Origin: JACPLA01 sp964602055
Lineage (GTDB): Bacteria > Bacteroidota > Ignavibacteria > UBA10030
Length of the DNA: 64,000 nt
Direction: 5' to 3'
Assembly: GCA_964602055.1 (NCBI GenBank)
Contig: CAZRPU010000001.1
Coordinates: 124,001 to 188,000 of the forward strand
Notes under the pieces: model-generated
The model's input: only the letters and a program-made list of their open reading frames with translations
Told to the model about the DNA's origin: nothing
Database searches by the model: none
Program-made: the position numbers and the translations under genes
Shown here: in pieces, positions 52,232-60,842 of the stretch
How the letters are laid out: each line of letters opens with the position of its first letter
How positions within the stretch are numbered: position 1 is the stretch's first letter

Positions 52232-52804
52232 TCAGGAAAGAATTTTTTCGATTCGGCGGTCCGGAACGAGCCAGAGAATGGCGACGACAACGTATATTCC
52301 ACCTGCGAACCACGAGTTCAGGAATGCCAGCGGGATTGCAATGGCATACAGGGCGAGCGATGTCTTTCCCTTCGCGTCCGTCCCCACGGCAAGGCTCAGT
52401 GGCGAGTCTCCTCCGTGGACGTGAATCAGCACTCGCACCAGAATCGTATACGCAAGGGCTGCGCAGAGGAGCACAACACCATAGAGTGACACAGGCAAGG
52501 GCGCAAAGTGGTTTTCACCCATCCAACCGGTGACAAAAGGGACGAGAGAAAGCCAGAAGAGCAGATGGACATTCGCCCACAGGACCTTGCCATCAACCCG
52601 TTTTATTGCCTGCAGCAAGTGATGATGGTTGTTCCAATAAATCGCCAGAAAAATGAAGCTCAGGATATAGCTCATGAACACCGGAATGAGCGGCTCGAGA
52701 GAACTGAGTTCTTCCCCTTCCGGTACTTTCATTTCCAGCACCATAATCGTAATGATAATGGCAATGACGCCGTCACTGAATGCTTCGAGTCGGCCTTTTG
52801 TCAT
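52232..52804 (-). CDS. TMEM175-family (DUF1211) potassium channel
   Basis: A 190-residue polytopic protein of the bacterial TMEM175 type, which forms homotetrameric K+-selective channels with a pore lined by large hydrophobic residues. The FSDG motif is at 9-12 (RLEAFSDGVIAIIITIMVLE), followed by six transmembrane segments (about 14-30, 40-58, 72-95, 105-122, 143-158, 162-180). Its start overlaps the stop of the next upstream gene by three bases. The role could be setting resting K+ conductance; no regulatory partner is visible. Confidence 0.85.
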   Translation of the reverse strand: MTKGRLEAFSDGVIAIIITIMVLEMKVPEGEELSSLEPLIPVFMSYILSFIFLAIYWNNHHHLLQAIKRVDGKVLWANVHLLFWLSLVPFVTGWMGENHFAPLPVSLYGVVLLCAALAYTILVRVLIHVHGGDSPLSLAVGTDAKGKTSLALYAIAIPLAFLNSWFAGGIYVVVAILWLVPDRRIEKILS

Positions 52805-53283
52805 TTTGCCCGTTCTCCCGTGGATTGAGGTTCTTTAAGCATTCGTTTCCTCTTGAGCCTCTCCCATGCGGAATGGTCAAGCGGCTTTACCCAATCCCAT
52901 CCCATGCTCTCCCAATCGGGGTCCGATGGATCAAGGCCAAGCTCGCGAACGGCTTCGCTCTCTGTGACAAAGAACTGGTTCTTGTAGGGGAACAGATACC
53001 CTCCTTCCGATCGGCGGGATGCCGCCGCCTCTTCGTAGGTGCGAAACCAGCGGCTCAGGCAGGCATCCATCGAGGGTACCCACATAACGGGAACGTCAGA
53101 ATTCCTTGAAGCGGTCACGATGATCCTTTCTTGGTGGTTCTTTCCGACCGTAAACCTTTCCTCGCGGGAAATTGTTCCCAGCGTTTCTGCACGCGGGCAG
53201 CATTTTCGCCGAACGGAAGTTAGGATAATTGATGAGAGATTCCAACGTGTCAACGTCCAGGCCGGTTCGTCAAGTCTTCCCAT
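52801..53283 (-). CDS. Unknown soluble protein
   Basis: A 160-residue basic protein with no signal or membrane segment. The C-terminal half is tryptophan- and charge-rich (FRTYEEAAASRRSEGGYLFPYKNQFFVTE, then DWESMGWDWVKPLDHSAWERL), suggesting a compact domain of a known but unrecalled family. The ATG at 53283 is the first plausible start; a TTG at 53301 is also open and overlaps the preceding gene by 32 bases. The stop overlaps TMEM175 (TGA within ATGA). Confidence that it is a gene is moderate. Confidence 0.5.
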   Translation of the reverse strand: MGRLDEPAWTLTRWNLSSIILTSVRRKCCPRAETLGTISREERFTVGKNHQERIIVTASRNSDVPVMWVPSMDACLSRWFRTYEEAAASRRSEGGYLFPYKNQFFVTESEAVRELGLDPSDPDWESMGWDWVKPLDHSAWERLKRKRMLKEPQSTGERAK

Positions 53284-53749
53284 CTTCAATTTCAGCAACA
53301 AAGTCCCGTAAGTGCGGATGGAGTTTCATGCGTGCAACGATTTCATCGACGATGTCATCATAGCCTGGAGTGACGAGGTCCAGATTCAGACTGGGGCCAT
53401 TGCGGAACCTCAACTGGAAGTAACTCATCCCGTAGTATTGCGCCAGTCGGTGGGGAAGCCGCACGCCGGAAATATCCTTCATGGTAAAGAGGTGATCTTC
53501 GCCGCTCCGGTGCCAGTTGATGTGCTCGTCGTCGATGGTAAGAGAGCTTTCCTTGAAATACCAGGCGTAGCGGGCATAGGTACCGACAAAGAGAAGAAAA
53601 AGAAAAAGTGCCGTGGCGACATAGAATGTTGTTGTATCGGATATTCTGGATGAAAGCTGGGCGATAAAGAGGAGGTAGACAAAGCCAAAGATCGCGAAGA
53701 ATCGCTTTGCGACGTGGAAATAGCTGAGGCTGAGATCGAATCGCTTCAA
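53270..53749 (-). CDS. Two-helix membrane protein with a PH-like cytoplasmic domain
   Basis: A 159-residue protein with two adjacent transmembrane segments near the N-terminus (about 16-33 and 42-60) and a following beta-rich domain of about 90 residues (SSLTIDDEHINWHRSGEDHLFTMKDISGVRL, then FQLRFRNGPSLNLDL), a pattern like small bacterial PH-domain membrane proteins. Function unknown. It is the first gene of the accessory minus-strand run and lies 69 bases past the nrdJ terminator hairpin, so its transcript is probably independent. Confidence 0.6.
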   Translation of the reverse strand: MKRFDLSLSYFHVAKRFFAIFGFVYLLFIAQLSSRISDTTTFYVATALFLFLLFVGTYARYAWYFKESSLTIDDEHINWHRSGEDHLFTMKDISGVRLPHRLAQYYGMSYFQLRFRNGPSLNLDLVTPGYDDIVDEIVARMKLHPHLRDFVAEIEDGKT

Positions 53750-53805
53750 CGGGCTTGACCTCTTTCCCGTGCGTCACCGATGCGTTTGGTTTCCAAATCG
53801 GCGGA

Positions 53806-53847
53806 ACAAAAAGACGAAACGCCGGGGGCTGTGAGGCCCTCGGCGTT
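53806..53847 (-). terminator. Rho-independent terminator of nrdJ
   Basis: A 12-base stem, 53836-53847 with 53818-53829 (one G-U pair), closes a 6-base loop. On the minus strand it is followed by a T-rich tract (TCGTCTTTTTG). It begins about 61 bases after the nrdJ stop codon and is the clearest intrinsic terminator in the window. Confidence 0.8.
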
Positions 53848-53908
53848 GTCGACTACTTCCCTCCCGTGAGCATATCCCCCGGTCATCCTAGGAATGACCG
53901 ACCCGTGT

Positions 53909-56662
53909 CTAGGAACATCCGGAAGTAGATCCGCACTGGAGGCATTTGTAGCAGCTGCCGCTCCGTATCATGATGCTTCCGCATTCGTGGCAGGGAGGAG
54001 CGTCGGCCTGGGTCTGGAACACGACCTTTTCATTGCTTTCGATCGCACTGCTGGGTTTCGACGCCCTGCTTTCCGACGAAGGACTCTTCTTGCTGCTGGC
54101 TGTTGTTTCCGCTGTTTCAACCGGCGCGCCGAGCGTACCATCTTCCTTCGGCATGAACTTCATCCCGAGCCAGCGGAAGATATAATCGCTGATGGATTTC
54201 GCGATAGGAATGTCGGGATTGTTCGTGAATCCCGAGGGTTCATATCGGGCGTGGCTGAATTTGTCCACCATGACCTTCAAAGGGACTCCGTATTGCAGGG
54301 CGATGGAGATGCCTGTGGCGAAAGAGTCCATGAGGCCCGAAATCGTGGAGCCTTCTTTCGACATGGTAATAAAGACTTCGCCGGGGGAACCATCTTCGAA
54401 CATCCCGACGGTAATATAGCCCTCGTGTCCGGCAATGCTGAATTTATGGGTGATGGACTGTCTCTCGTCGGGCAGCCGCCTCCGTGCAGGAATGCCATCC
54501 TTGCTCTTTTCTTTCTTTCCTTTGTCGAGCGAGGTGCTCAGAGGCTGGGTCCGTTTGCAGCCGTCACGATAGACCGCAATGGCCTTCAAGCCAAGCCGCC
54601 ATCCTTCCACGTACGCCTGCATGATTTCATCGGCGGTTACATTGGTAGGCAGGTTGACAGTCTTGGAAATCGCTCCGGAAAGGAAGGGCTGAGTGGCAGC
54701 CATCATCTTGATATGGCCCATGTAATGGATGGAGCGCTCACCGTTGGCAGGTTTGAATGCGCAATCGAAGACAGGCAGGTGCTCCTCTTTCAGATGTGGT
54801 GCACCTTCGATAGTGTCATTCTTGTCGATGTAGGCAATAATGTGTTCGACCTGTTCGTCGTCGTATCCCAGTTTCACAAGGGCCTCCGGCACGGTCTGGT
54901 TGACGATTTTCATCAGGCCGCCTCCGACAAGCTTCTTGTATTTCACGAGAGCGATGTCCGGCTCGACGCCCGTGGTGTCGCAATCCATCATGAAACCGAT
55001 CGTACCGGTTGGGGCAAGAACCGTTGCCTGGGAATTACGGATGCCGTACTGTTTGCCAAACTTCACGACATCTTTCCATACCTCGACGGACGAGAGCCAG
55101 AGATCTTCCTGGACCAGTTCCCGGTCGATGCGCTCGCTGTGGATGCCGTGTTTCTGCATGACATTGAGCATGGGCTCTTTGTTGATGGCAAATCCTTTGA
55201 AGGGTCCGATTTCTCTTGAAACGAGGGCAGACTGGCGATATGCTTCGCCGCACATGAGGGAGGTGATGGCAGCGGCCATCGCCCGGCCTTCGTCGCTGTC
55301 ATAAGGAAGTCCATAGGACATCAGCAAGGCTCCGAGGTTTGCGTATCCGAGACCGAGCGGACGATAATCGTAGCTGTTCTGTGTTATCGCCGGAGTCGGA
55401 TAGCTTGCGTTATCTACCTCAATTTCCATGGCCGTGATGGTGACCTGGACAGCCTTGCGGAATGACTCGACATCGAACGATCCGTCTTTCCTCCGGAACT
55501 TCATGAGATTGAGGGACGCAAGATTGCAAGCGGTGTCGTCGAGGAACATGTACTCGCTGCACGGGTTGGAGGAATTAATCGGGGCCGTGGTTGAGCACGT
55601 GTGCCAGTTGTTGATGGTGGTGTGGTACTGCATCCCCGGATCGCCGCAGATCCATGCCGCTTCGGCAATCTGCCGCATCAGGTCCCGGGCCTTGAGTTTC
55701 TCGACCTGCGAGCCTGTGGTGACCGCCTTCGTGACCCATTCCTTGTCTTCGAGGACTGCTTTCATGAACTCATCGCTGACGCGCACAGAATGGTTCGCAT
55801 TCTGGTAGGAGATGGAATCATACGCGCCGCCGGGAACGTTAAAGCCGCCGTCATAGCCGGCTTCGATGAGAGCCCATGCTTTCTTTTCTTCATCTGCCTT
55901 GCAGTTGACGAATTCGACGATATCGGGATGGTCGGCATTGAGAATGACCATTTTGGCCGCGCGACGTGTTTTCCCGCCCGATTTGATCACACCGGCGAAT
56001 GCATCGAAGCCTTTCATGAAAGAAACAGGGCCCGAAGCAGTTCCGCCGCCCGAGAGCCTTTCACGCGCCGACCTCAGCGTCGAGAGATTGGAACCCGTGC
56101 CCGACCCGTACTTGAAGAGCATTCCTTCGGTCTTCGCGAGATCCAGGATTGAAGACATGGAATCACGGACCGAATTAATGAAGCACGCGGAGCATTGCGG
56201 TTCTTCCTCAATACCAACATTGAACCACACAGGACTGTTGAATGACATGTACTGATTAACAAGGAGATAGCACAATTCATTGTAGAAGATCTCCGCGTCT
56301 TCTTCCGACGCAAAGTAGCCCCCCTGGACGCCCCATTTGTGAATGGTGCTTGCAACACGGTTGATGAGCTGCTTCACGCTCGTCTCGCGCTCTTCGGTTC
56401 CCAGGGTCCCATGGAAATACTTCGACACGACAACGTTCGTCGCAGTCATTGACCAGGACTTCGGAATTTCGACGTCCTTCTGTTCGAAAATCTTTTCCCC
56501 TTTTTCGTTGGAGATCACGGCAGTGCGGAGTTCCCACTGAGTCTGGTCGAACGGATGCACACCCGGAGTGGTGTAATAGCGTTGAAAGGTTAGTCCACGT
56601 TTACCGGTGGAAGGTTCAGGTTGGTCAACGGCGGCTTTCACCTTCGTCTCTTTGTCGACCAT
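53909..56662 (-). CDS. nrdJ: Adenosylcobalamin-dependent (class II) ribonucleotide reductase
   Basis: Reduces ribonucleotides to deoxyribonucleotides with a cobalamin-generated thiyl radical, so it works with or without oxygen. The 917-residue sequence has the N-terminal alpha/beta domain, NSPVWFNVG, the specificity/active-site Cys region NPCSEYMFLDDTACNLASLNLMKF, and a C-terminal zinc-ribbon-like tail with CHECGS and CLQCGS that carries the redox-active Cys pair. AAGGAG is 10 bases before the ATG. It has its own promoter and a long leader (56663-56951) and an intrinsic terminator behind it. Confidence 0.97.
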   Translation of the reverse strand: MVDKETKVKAAVDQPEPSTGKRGLTFQRYYTTPGVHPFDQTQWELRTAVISNEKGEKIFEQKDVEIPKSWSMTATNVVVSKYFHGTLGTEERETSVKQLINRVASTIHKWGVQGGYFASEEDAEIFYNELCYLLVNQYMSFNSPVWFNVGIEEEPQCSACFINSVRDSMSSILDLAKTEGMLFKYGSGTGSNLSTLRSARERLSGGGTASGPVSFMKGFDAFAGVIKSGGKTRRAAKMVILNADHPDIVEFVNCKADEEKKAWALIEAGYDGGFNVPGGAYDSISYQNANHSVRVSDEFMKAVLEDKEWVTKAVTTGSQVEKLKARDLMRQIAEAAWICGDPGMQYHTTINNWHTCSTTAPINSSNPCSEYMFLDDTACNLASLNLMKFRRKDGSFDVESFRKAVQVTITAMEIEVDNASYPTPAITQNSYDYRPLGLGYANLGALLMSYGLPYDSDEGRAMAAAITSLMCGEAYRQSALVSREIGPFKGFAINKEPMLNVMQKHGIHSERIDRELVQEDLWLSSVEVWKDVVKFGKQYGIRNSQATVLAPTGTIGFMMDCDTTGVEPDIALVKYKKLVGGGLMKIVNQTVPEALVKLGYDDEQVEHIIAYIDKNDTIEGAPHLKEEHLPVFDCAFKPANGERSIHYMGHIKMMAATQPFLSGAISKTVNLPTNVTADEIMQAYVEGWRLGLKAIAVYRDGCKRTQPLSTSLDKGKKEKSKDGIPARRRLPDERQSITHKFSIAGHEGYITVGMFEDGSPGEVFITMSKEGSTISGLMDSFATGISIALQYGVPLKVMVDKFSHARYEPSGFTNNPDIPIAKSISDYIFRWLGMKFMPKEDGTLGAPVETAETTASSKKSPSSESRASKPSSAIESNEKVVFQTQADAPPCHECGSIMIRSGSCYKCLQCGSTSGCS

Positions 56663-56721
56663 GGGGCGATACTCCTTGCGTTAAAAAGTTTTTAAGAGAT
56701 AATGGAAATTCGAATTCGTCT

Positions 56722-56755
56722 TAAAGAAAAGGATACCTCTCTGCGGAGCAGATCC
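56722..56755 (-). terminator. Terminator-like hairpin in the nrdJ leader
   Basis: On the minus strand GGATCTGC (from 56755) pairs with GCAG and ATCC (to 56731) with a small bulge, followed by TTTTCTTT (56730-56723). It lies about 60 bases ahead of the nrdJ ATG. It may end a small RNA or act as an attenuator for nrdJ. Confidence 0.45.
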
Positions 56756-56951
56756 GCGACAAGGTCGTCCATATCATTGAAAGTTTTTGAGAAGAGCAGT
56801 AACGCCGGGAAGCACCTCAGCTTGCTCTCATTCCAAGGCGTTGTGGGGAGGATGAGAGCCTTCATTCACTTCCCCTGTTCGTCCCACGAAGGCGTGATGA
56901 ATCACAACTGCTTTTTGGGGTCCTCTTCCGGTACTCCGGCGAACGTAACTG
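56756..56951 (-). ncRNA. Structured leader RNA of nrdJ or an unannotated small RNA
   Basis: From the predicted start near 56951 to 56756, about 195 bases show several consistent helices on the minus strand: GUUGUG with CACAAC (6 pairs), UUCAUCAC with GUGAAUGAA (one bulge), GCCUUC with GAAGGC, and GCUCUCAU with AUGAGAGC (8 perfect pairs; forward 56852-56859 with 56824-56831). Some exclude each other, as in a switching RNA. No family was recognised, and it does not match the AdoCbl riboswitch box. Neither strand shows a convincing open frame. Confidence 0.45.
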
Positions 56952-56957
56952 GGGCTT

Positions 56958-56986
56958 AATATAAACGGTTAGCGAAGCTTTGTCAA
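56958..56986 (-). promoter_or_regulatory. Promoter of nrdJ
   Basis: On the minus strand TTGACA (56986-56981) and TATATT (56963-56958) are 17 bases apart, matching the sigma-70 consensus at eleven of twelve positions. The transcript would start near 56951, giving a leader of about 290 bases before nrdJ. Confidence 0.7.
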
Positions 56987-57438
56987 GTTAATTTTCAATC
57001 CCGCTAAAGTTCGCACATATTTTACCTTGACATAGCCGCACCGGAATAGGGGGGTGCTTTGGAACAGAAGGCCTCCCTCCATGAATGAAAATTCGATGTA
57101 ACTTGTTATCCAGACTTTACTTCACGCAGGCTTTTTCTTCAAACATCGGTTCAAGCCGCCATGAGTAAGACCTTATGAAACATCATTGCGGCGAATCGGC
57201 CTGCCTTGGGATGCCTTGCCATTCGATTACGCCGTCTTCAAGGATTGATTGGGGTTTCGCCCCCCAAAAAGCATAGAAGCTATCTCTTCCACCGGGAATT
57301 CAGAAGAAAGGATGACCGATCCGGCAACAGGGTAGTCCCGGAATTAGGCTTGAATATGGCATGGGGGAGGAGTATTTTTGGCGGAGCAAGGCGGGAGCGA
57401 AAGAAGGCAGGCACAATCACCATTTCACAGGAATTCCT
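56987..57438. other. Gene-free stretch between nrdJ promoter and fadD
   Basis: This 452-base stretch has no convincing gene. Short open frames on both strands lack a start with a ribosome site and have non-coding composition. A small palindrome (TTGGGG with CCCCAA, near 57248-57266) and a TTGACA at 57028 without a matching -10 box are present; I see no other structure. The leader of the acyl-CoA synthetase gene must lie at its right end. Confidence 0.5.
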
Positions 57439-59256
57439 ATGGCAGTCGCCATTTCATTCAACACGATCCACGAGCTCTTCGAGAATGTCACGCAGAAGTA
57501 CTCCGACACCGCCCGGCCGATGCTGATGCAGAAAGTCGACGGCGTTTATCAGGGGATCAGTTATAAAGAGTATCGTCGGAATGTCCATCTCTTTGCACTC
57601 GGCCTTGCGTCGCTGGGTGTCAAACAAGGGGACCGGCTCTCCATTGTCGCTGAAAACAGGCCTGAATGGATTGTGGCCGACATGGCGATGGTGACTCTCG
57701 GTGCGGTGAACGTGCCAATATATCCCACCTTAACGCCGAAGCAAATTGAATTCATTTACAACGATGCGGGAGTAAAAATTGCGGTCGTTTCAAACAATTT
57801 TCAACTGAACAAGGTAGTGAAAATTACTCAGGATGTTCCGTCGCTTGAAAAAGTCATCATCATGTCGGAAAAAGGGGTCACGCTCAGCGATGGCGTTCTG
57901 GCGTTTCGAAAGATCTATCAGCTCGGGGAAGAATTCGAAAAGACCCATCCGAAGTATCTTGAGTCGCTTCCCAAGCCAAAGCCGTCCGACCTGCTGACCC
58001 TTATTTACACATCGGGGACGACAGGCAATCCCAAAGGCGTGATGCTCACCCATCGAAACCTCGTGTCGAATATTATCGCCTCGGCCCAGGTCATTCCCAT
58101 CGGGGAGGAGGATGTTCTCCTCTCGTTTCTGCCCTTATGTCATTCCTTTGAAAGGATGGCAGGTTATTATACTGCAATGGCTTGCGGGGCTACGGTTGCC
58201 TACGCAGAGAGCGTCGAAACAGTGCGGGATAATCTCCTGGAGGTCCGGCCCACGATCGTCACCACTGTACCCCGGTTGTTTGAGCGCATCTATAATAGAA
58301 TCATCAAACAGGTTGACAGCGGCCCTCCGGTCAGGCAGAAGATCTTTCATTGGGCTGTCGATGTTGGAAAGCGCCACGCGAAGGCAAGAAAGTCGGGCTC
58401 CATCCCGGGCGGATTGAAATTCTCGCACAAGATCGCAGCGAAACTGGTATTCTCGAAGCTGAAAGAAAGGACCGGGGGACGGATCAAGTTCTTTGTCTCG
58501 GGAGGCGCAGCCCTGCCAAGGATGCTTGGAGAATTCTTTGAGGCGGTGGGAATACAGATCATCGAGGGGTACGGCCTTACGGAAACCTCTCCCGTGCTGT
58601 CGGCTAATCGGCTGGATGACTATGAGTTTGGGACAGTGGGAAAGGCGATCCCGGGCGTTGAGCTCAAGATTGCGGATGACGGGGAGATTCTCGCGAAGGG
58701 CCCGAACATCATGGTGGGATACTATAATAATCAGAAGGCGACCGACGAAGCGATCGACAAAGAAGGATGGTTTCACACGGGAGACATCGGAACATACGAT
58801 TCGGCGGGCCATCTGGTCATCACGGACCGGAAGAAGCACCTCTTTGTCAGTTCAGGTGGAAAGAACATTGCCCCTCAGCCCATCGAGAATCTCTTTCTTT
58901 CGGGAAGCAAATACATCGATCAGTTTGTTCTCGTGGGAGACGGTCGCATGTTTCTGACCGCGCTGATTGTTCCGGAGTTTGAAGTGCTGAAAGAGTACGC
59001 AAATCGCAACGGCATCATGACCAGCGATCAGCTGACGCTCGTAAGGAACGAGAATGTGAAGGACATGTTCCGGAAGGAAATTGACTCGATTCAAAGGGAC
59101 CTCCCCACGTTCGAAAAAGTCCGCCGGTTTGAGCTTCTCCCGCAGGCGCTGACGGTTGAGGGGGGCGAAATTACGCCGACGATGAAAGTAAAGAGGAAGG
59201 TGGTGGAGGAAAAATTTGCTCAATTGATTGAGAAGATGTACGAGGACGTGACGTAG
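57439..59256 (+). CDS. fadD: Long-chain acyl-CoA synthetase
   Basis: AMP-forming ligase of 605 residues that activates fatty acids to acyl-CoA. The P-loop motif TSGTTGNPKG is at 191-200; EGYGLTETSPV, the A8 hinge HTGDIG and DRKKHLF are present in order, with a conserved Lys near the C-terminus. The size matches the long-chain (FadD/ACSL) group rather than acetyl-CoA synthetase. The ATG at 57439 has AGGA 8 bases upstream. It is monocistronic: a hairpin follows directly, and no partner gene is on the same strand. Confidence 0.92.
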   Translation: MAVAISFNTIHELFENVTQKYSDTARPMLMQKVDGVYQGISYKEYRRNVHLFALGLASLGVKQGDRLSIVAENRPEWIVADMAMVTLGAVNVPIYPTLTPKQIEFIYNDAGVKIAVVSNNFQLNKVVKITQDVPSLEKVIIMSEKGVTLSDGVLAFRKIYQLGEEFEKTHPKYLESLPKPKPSDLLTLIYTSGTTGNPKGVMLTHRNLVSNIIASAQVIPIGEEDVLLSFLPLCHSFERMAGYYTAMACGATVAYAESVETVRDNLLEVRPTIVTTVPRLFERIYNRIIKQVDSGPPVRQKIFHWAVDVGKRHAKARKSGSIPGGLKFSHKIAAKLVFSKLKERTGGRIKFFVSGGAALPRMLGEFFEAVGIQIIEGYGLTETSPVLSANRLDDYEFGTVGKAIPGVELKIADDGEILAKGPNIMVGYYNNQKATDEAIDKEGWFHTGDIGTYDSAGHLVITDRKKHLFVSSGGKNIAPQPIENLFLSGSKYIDQFVLVGDGRMFLTALIVPEFEVLKEYANRNGIMTSDQLTLVRNENVKDMFRKEIDSIQRDLPTFEKVRRFELLPQALTVEGGEITPTMKVKRKVVEEKFAQLIEKMYEDVT

Positions 59257-59267
59257 AAACCAAATGC

Positions 59268-59298
59268 GCGGATCCGGATTGCTGAAGTCCGGAACCGC
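59268..59298 (+). terminator. Hairpin after fadD, weak terminator candidate
   Basis: An 11-base stem with one mismatch, 59268-59278 with 59288-59298, closes a 9-base loop, 12 bases past the fadD stop. The following sequence is not T-rich (ATTATCAAAA), so termination would be Rho-assisted if it occurs here. Confidence 0.4.
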
Positions 59299-59311
59299 AT
59301 TATCAAAACCC

Positions 59312-59340
59312 GAATCCTGAGATCCTGAATCCTGGAATCT
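59312..59340 (+). repeat. Short tandem repeat, about 7 bases per unit
   Basis: GAATCCT GAGATCCT GAATCCT GGAATCT: four units of 7 to 8 bases in an intergenic region. It resembles in unit length the two other heptamer arrays at 62656 and 62760 but has a different sequence. Confidence 0.6.
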
Positions 59341-59389
59341 TCTACCCCGGCCCACCTCTCAGGGTTCGTCCTTAACCCCATCCCGCTTC

Positions 59390-59953
59390 ATGAACATCGG
59401 TAAGACTCTCTCCATCAGAGATCGCCGCTCCTGGCGCAATTGGCTGAGGGCAAATCATGCCCGGAAGAAGGAAATCTGGCTCATTTACTACAAAAAGGGG
59501 AGTAACAAGAAGAGAATACCCTACAATGATGCCGTCGAGGAGGCCCTCTGCTACGGATGGATTGACAGCATTATCAAGGCCATCGACGAGGAGAAATACG
59601 CCCAGCGATTTTCACCAAGAAAACCCGGGAGCAAGCTTTCGGCAATGAACCGAGAGCGGGTACTTCGTCTTAAGAAGCTGGGAAAGATGACAAAAGCGGG
59701 ATTGGCTGCCATCAGTCACGCCATGCATCCGGAGGAGACTCGTCCGGTGTTCAAACTTCCCGAAGATATTGCCAGAGCCTTGAAAAAAGATCCAGAGGTG
59801 TGGGCCAATTACAAGAACTTTCCGGCATCATACAAGCGAATCCGAATCGGCTGGATTGACGGCTCCAGAGTCCGAGAAGATGTCTTCAGACAAAGACTGA
59901 ACTATTTTCTGAAGATGACCAAGAAGAATAAGAAATTCGGAATGGTCCAATAA
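59390..59953 (+). CDS. YdeI/OmpD-associated family protein
   Basis: A 187-residue soluble protein. RSWRNWLRANHARKKEIWLIYYKKGS followed by VEEALCYGWIDSIIKAIDEEKYAQRFSPRKPGS and the C-terminal SYKRIRIGWIDGSR and FLKMTKKNKKFG are the YdeI-family pattern (PF13376-like). E. coli YdeI is linked to antibiotic or envelope stress responses, but the mechanism is not known. No signal peptide. It is transcribed alone, 133 bases after fadD and convergent with the next minus-strand genes. Confidence 0.85.
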   Translation: MNIGKTLSIRDRRSWRNWLRANHARKKEIWLIYYKKGSNKKRIPYNDAVEEALCYGWIDSIIKAIDEEKYAQRFSPRKPGSKLSAMNRERVLRLKKLGKMTKAGLAAISHAMHPEETRPVFKLPEDIARALKKDPEVWANYKNFPASYKRIRIGWIDGSRVREDVFRQRLNYFLKMTKKNKKFGMVQ

Positions 59954-59955
59954 CA

Positions 59956-59975
59956 AGTTTCTTTTACAAGAAACT
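59956..59975. terminator. Hairpin between convergent genes, possible bidirectional terminator
   Basis: AGTTTCTT at 59956-59963 pairs perfectly with AAGAAACT at 59968-59975 around a 4-base loop, just after the YdeI-family stop. There is no T tract on either side. Its position between converging genes is the only support for a terminator role. Confidence 0.35.
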
Positions 59976-60059
59976 CTTCACAAAGAACGCAAAGGGCCAT
60001 AGAGCACAACGGAACATCGTTCTCGCTCTGACGCTCGAGCCTGCCCGCGGCGCCTTTAG

Positions 60060-60842
60060 CTAATCCGGCCTTTCATCTTCTTTTCCTCTCTTTCCTTTGG
60101 GAAGTGATGACAGAAGGATGTCAATGTCGTCCTTCAGCATCTCATAGGCTTCCTGGGTGACAAACCGTTTCCTCGTTTTACCTTTTCCCCGGCCCACTTC
60201 TTCCAGTTCCTTCTTCAATTCCTTATTGAGCTTTTCCAATTCATCCGCTGCCTTGGAGGAGTCTTGCCTCTCGAGGCGCTTCTCGATGTGCTCGACTCTT
60301 TCTGAGAGGTGCTTGTACAACGCATGGTCACCAAGGTACCCAAGCTTGAAGCAGCTGGCAAGATCCTCTCTCAGGGTCGAGCCGGTGATGTACCGCTTCA
60401 CGATCAAAGGAGCAGAGGAGTCGCGGGAATAGTGGAATTCGAACACTCGGGTTTGTCCGCTGTCAATTGTGCCGTGCGTTTCGATTCCTTTCCCTTTGCC
60501 TTGCGCGTCGACCGATAAGAAGAGGCGATACCGATAGAGTTCCACTCCATATAAAGTCAAGCGGTAGAAACCTTCGACGGGATTGCGTGCGTAGAATTCA
60601 TTCACCGGCTCAGGTGCCGGTTCGTCAGAATCCTCCGAATCGAGACTGAACACGCCATACGAGCCGTTAATCTCCCGGTATCGTTGTTTGATCAATGGAT
60701 TGATCCCTTCTCGTTTTCCAAGCGGGTCGATCAAAACGTAATCAACCGGGCCATGGACTCCGATATCAATGGAAGACTGGGAGAATGTCAGGTTGGATAC
60801 AAGAAAGAGCAACAGAAAGAGAACAACGAAGAAGTGTTTCAT
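60060..60842 (-). CDS. Exported protein with C-terminal coiled coil, unknown
   Basis: A 260-residue protein with a signal peptide (about 3-21), a beta-rich middle (YRLTLYGVELYRYRLFLSV) and a charged C-terminal coiled coil (about 178-215, LEKLNKELKKELEEVGRGKGK). No family is recognised. Its ATG overlaps the stop of the C39-like gene by four bases, so the two are probably translated together and act together at the cell surface or in the periplasm. The basic tail (KRGKEDERPD) is unusual for an exported protein. Confidence 0.6.
   Translation of the reverse strand: MKHFFVVLFLLLFLVSNLTFSQSSIDIGVHGPVDYVLIDPLGKREGINPLIKQRYREINGSYGVFSLDSEDSDEPAPEPVNEFYARNPVEGFYRLTLYGVELYRYRLFLSVDAQGKGKGIETHGTIDSGQTRVFEFHYSRDSSAPLIVKRYITGSTLREDLASCFKLGYLGDHALYKHLSERVEHIEKRLERQDSSKAADELEKLNKELKKELEEVGRGKGKTRKRFVTQEAYEMLKDDIDILLSSLPKGKRGKEDERPD

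Noticed and set aside
53894..55219. A 441-codon plus-strand open frame inside nrdJ
   Set aside because: It is a shadow of the reductase gene; the protein has no domain and no ribosome site.
56756..56951. AdoCbl riboswitch ahead of nrdJ
   Set aside because: The conserved B12 box and the GGGAA-GGTG core are not found in the right order; only loose fragments match. The region is reported as an unknown structured leader instead.
56702..56959. An 85-codon plus-strand open frame in the nrdJ leader region
   Set aside because: No ribosome site or family; the strand is opposite to the promoter found there.
57361..57438. Longer N-terminus for the acyl-CoA synthetase
   Set aside because: The frame is open to 57361, but the ATG at 57439 has AGGA at the right distance and starts the homologous sequence.
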